Shown piece after piece: positions 13,695 to 14,686 of a DNA stretch of 14,686 bases. Source of the stretch: Flavobacteriaceae bacterium UBA3159 (lineage in GTDB: Bacteria > Bacteroidota > Bacteroidia > Flavobacteriales > Flavobacteriaceae); the NCBI GenBank assembly GCA_002364535.1, contig DEYL01000033.1, positions 43,987 to 58,672 of the forward strand. Reading direction: 5' to 3'. The notes under the pieces were generated by a model that was not told the DNA's origin, searched no databases, and saw nothing but the letters and a program-made list of their open reading frames with translations. The position numbers were made by a program, and so were the translations under genes. Position 1 is the first letter of the stretch. Every line of letters starts with the position of its first letter.

Positions 13695-14396
13695 ATGAAA
13701 CCACTCGCTTTAGTGATCTTTTTTTTTGTTATCGTTTGGGGCAATGCCCAAACCCAAAGTCCACCGCTTCCCAATAACTATTTTGTGATTGAAGGAGATA
13801 CTATCATAAATTCGAGTATCGAACTCAAAGAGGTGGTCTTATTTCAACCACTGCGATTTTATAATTATGACGAGGCCAAACGATATGTCATTTTGAGAGA
13901 TCGTACCTACAGGGTCTATCCCTATGCAAAAATGGCGGCTGATCGATTGAATATACTTACTGGACGTTTAAAGCAGATCAAATCCAATAGAAAAAGAAGA
14001 AAATACCTCAAACGTTTGGAAAACTTTATTTATAATGAATTCGAAAAGGAACTCAAAAAGCTCTCTCGTTCTCAGGGGCGCATACTGATCAAGTTGGTAC
14101 ATCGCCAAATAGGAGAGACCATTCATCAACTGGTTAAGGATTTGCGCAATGGTTGGCGGGCATTCATCTATCAAACTACGGCTTCACTATTTAAACTCTC
14201 TTTAAAAGACATTTATGATCCCAAGACGGTATATGAGGATTATTTGATTGAAGATATACTACAGAGGGCTTTTTCTGAAGACAGATTGGAGCGGCAAGAC
14301 ACTGCATTGGATTATGACCTGGACAGTTTGTACCAATATTGGAAAGAAAACAAACCAAAATTCATCCCCAAAAAAAGTCTTCAAGGCACTAATTGA
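13695..14396 (+). CDS. DUF4294 domain-containing secreted protein, function unknown
   Basis: The 233-residue protein starts with a signal peptide (MKPLALVIFFFVIVWGNA, cleavage likely after Ala18) and has no lipobox cysteine, so it is predicted to be exported to the periplasm. The body matches DUF4294, a Bacteroidota family: ELKEVVLFQPLRFYNYDEAKRY (around 43-64), LRDRTYRVYPYAKMAADRLN (67-86), and a long basic helical stretch KSNRKRRKYLKRLENFIYNEFEKELKKLSRSQGRIL. YQYWKENKPKF closes the domain near 213-223. The charge pattern suggests a helical, possibly RNA- or membrane-contacting protein, but that is speculation. It is followed by the rRNA operon promoter. Confidence 0.8.
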   Translation: MKPLALVIFFFVIVWGNAQTQSPPLPNNYFVIEGDTIINSSIELKEVVLFQPLRFYNYDEAKRYVILRDRTYRVYPYAKMAADRLNILTGRLKQIKSNRKRRKYLKRLENFIYNEFEKELKKLSRSQGRILIKLVHRQIGETIHQLVKDLRNGWRAFIYQTTASLFKLSLKDIYDPKTVYEDYLIEDILQRAFSEDRLERQDTALDYDLDSLYQYWKENKPKFIPKKSLQGTN

Positions 14397-14469
14397 CTCA
14401 TATTCAAGGACTGAATTGTTAATATTTATTTAGGGTAAAAAATATTTTCAAAAAAAGACAAAAAAGGTA

Positions 14470-14499
14470 TTGTGTAGAAGAAAAAGGGTTTTATATTTG
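14470..14499 (+). promoter_or_regulatory. rRNA operon promoter (TTG-N19-TATATTTG)
   Basis: A -33 TTG at 14470-14472 and a perfect -7 TATATTTG at 14492-14499 are separated by 19 bp, the consensus spacing for Bacteroidota sigma-A promoters. The stretch upstream (about 14417-14466) is very A/T-rich and could act as an UP-like element. Transcription is expected near 14504. Confidence 0.8.
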
Positions 14500-14503
14500 C
14501 ACC

Positions 14504-14667
14504 CGCTACAGAGGAAATCGAGCGATCGAAATTACTTTTTAAGCTACAAGTTCATTGAGATACAGAATAAAGAATGACAGCGCGTATCAATTGATACGAA
14601 GCGAATTAGAAACCATTTTGAGACCAAAGTCAATTAGTTGTTGGTTCGTTAATATTATTAAAAAACA
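14504..14667 (+). other. rRNA operon leader
   Basis: This is the transcribed leader before 16S rRNA, about 160 nt. It contains a perfect 16-nt inverted repeat CGTATCAATTGATACG (14583-14598), which folds into a 6-bp stem with an AATT loop. AAGTTCATTGAGATA (14548-14562) resembles the conserved leader element (boxA-like) seen before 16S genes in this phylum and is a candidate NusB/S10 site; this is a motif-level guess. The 5' strand of the RNase III processing stem should also lie here, but its partner is outside the window. Confidence 0.6.
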
Positions 14668-14686
14668 ACAACGAAGAGTTTGATCC
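14668..14686 (+). rRNA. rrs: 16S rRNA, 5' end (truncated by window edge)
   Basis: The last 12 bases are AGAGTTTGATCC, the universal 5' conserved block of bacterial 16S rRNA. By analogy with E. coli, where this block begins at position 8, the mature 5' end is near 14668. Only about 19 bases are present; orientation and promoter placement agree. Confidence 0.92.

Noticed and set aside
1..14686. Defence island, prophage, transposon, CRISPR or biosynthetic cluster
   Set aside because: No integrase, transposase, Cas, toxin-antitoxin, restriction or assembly-line genes are present; RecQ alone with housekeeping neighbours is not evidence of a defence system.

Overview
The window reads as chromosomal core sequence from a member of the Bacteroidota, most likely a flavobacterium. 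The signs are the AT-rich composition, promoters of the TTG / TAnnTTTG type instead of -35/-10 boxes, few Shine-Dalgarno sites, and several lineage-typical proteins: a PUR-alpha-like DUF3276 protein, a DUF4294 protein, a long NusB of about 310 residues, a DUF1573 lipoprotein and a cyclophilin-FKBP fusion. No phage, insertion sequence, CRISPR array or defence island is visible.

Layout, left to right. Bases 1-129 hold a four-copy AAAGT tandem repeat cut by the window edge and no gene. Bases 130-2659 (minus strand) form a tight three-gene operon read kdsD > tatC > lptB. It makes the Kdo precursor D-arabinose 5-phosphate, exports folded proteins, and powers lipopolysaccharide export. recQ (2746-4935) diverges from kdsD; both genes appear to start with TTG, and a 12-bp palindrome lies between them. 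A cyclophilin-FKBP fusion gene (4996-5925) meets a thioredoxin-like/peroxiredoxin-like gene (5922-6506, minus) tail to tail with overlapping stop codons. Then come a PUR-domain nucleic-acid-binding protein (6590-6958, minus) and an ABC exporter half-transporter (7025-8779, minus).

Divergent from the exporter is a plus-strand cluster: nusB, a DUF1573 lipoprotein and yajC, ending in a strong intrinsic terminator. pyrD (dihydroorotate dehydrogenase, class 2) starts only a few bases past that terminator. Between pyrD and the next intact gene (about 11.76-12.52 kb) are two decayed genes. One is an antibiotic-biosynthesis-monooxygenase (ABM)-like gene broken by two in-frame TAG codons. The other is a small membrane-protein gene with a frameshift. 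An M42-family aminopeptidase (minus) and a DUF4294 secreted protein (plus) follow as a divergent pair. The window ends in an rRNA operon promoter, its leader, and the first bases of 16S rRNA.

Most of the window is housekeeping: envelope assembly (kdsD, lptB, tatC, yajC), protein folding, RNA and DNA metabolism (nusB, recQ, rRNA) and pyrimidine synthesis. I did not find a convincing new multi-gene system. The points most worth a second look are the decayed block after pyrD, the terminator wedged between yajC and pyrD (a possible attenuator), the RecQ that lacks zinc-binding cysteines, the exporter with Asp at the catalytic-base position, and the palindrome in the kdsD/recQ divergent region.
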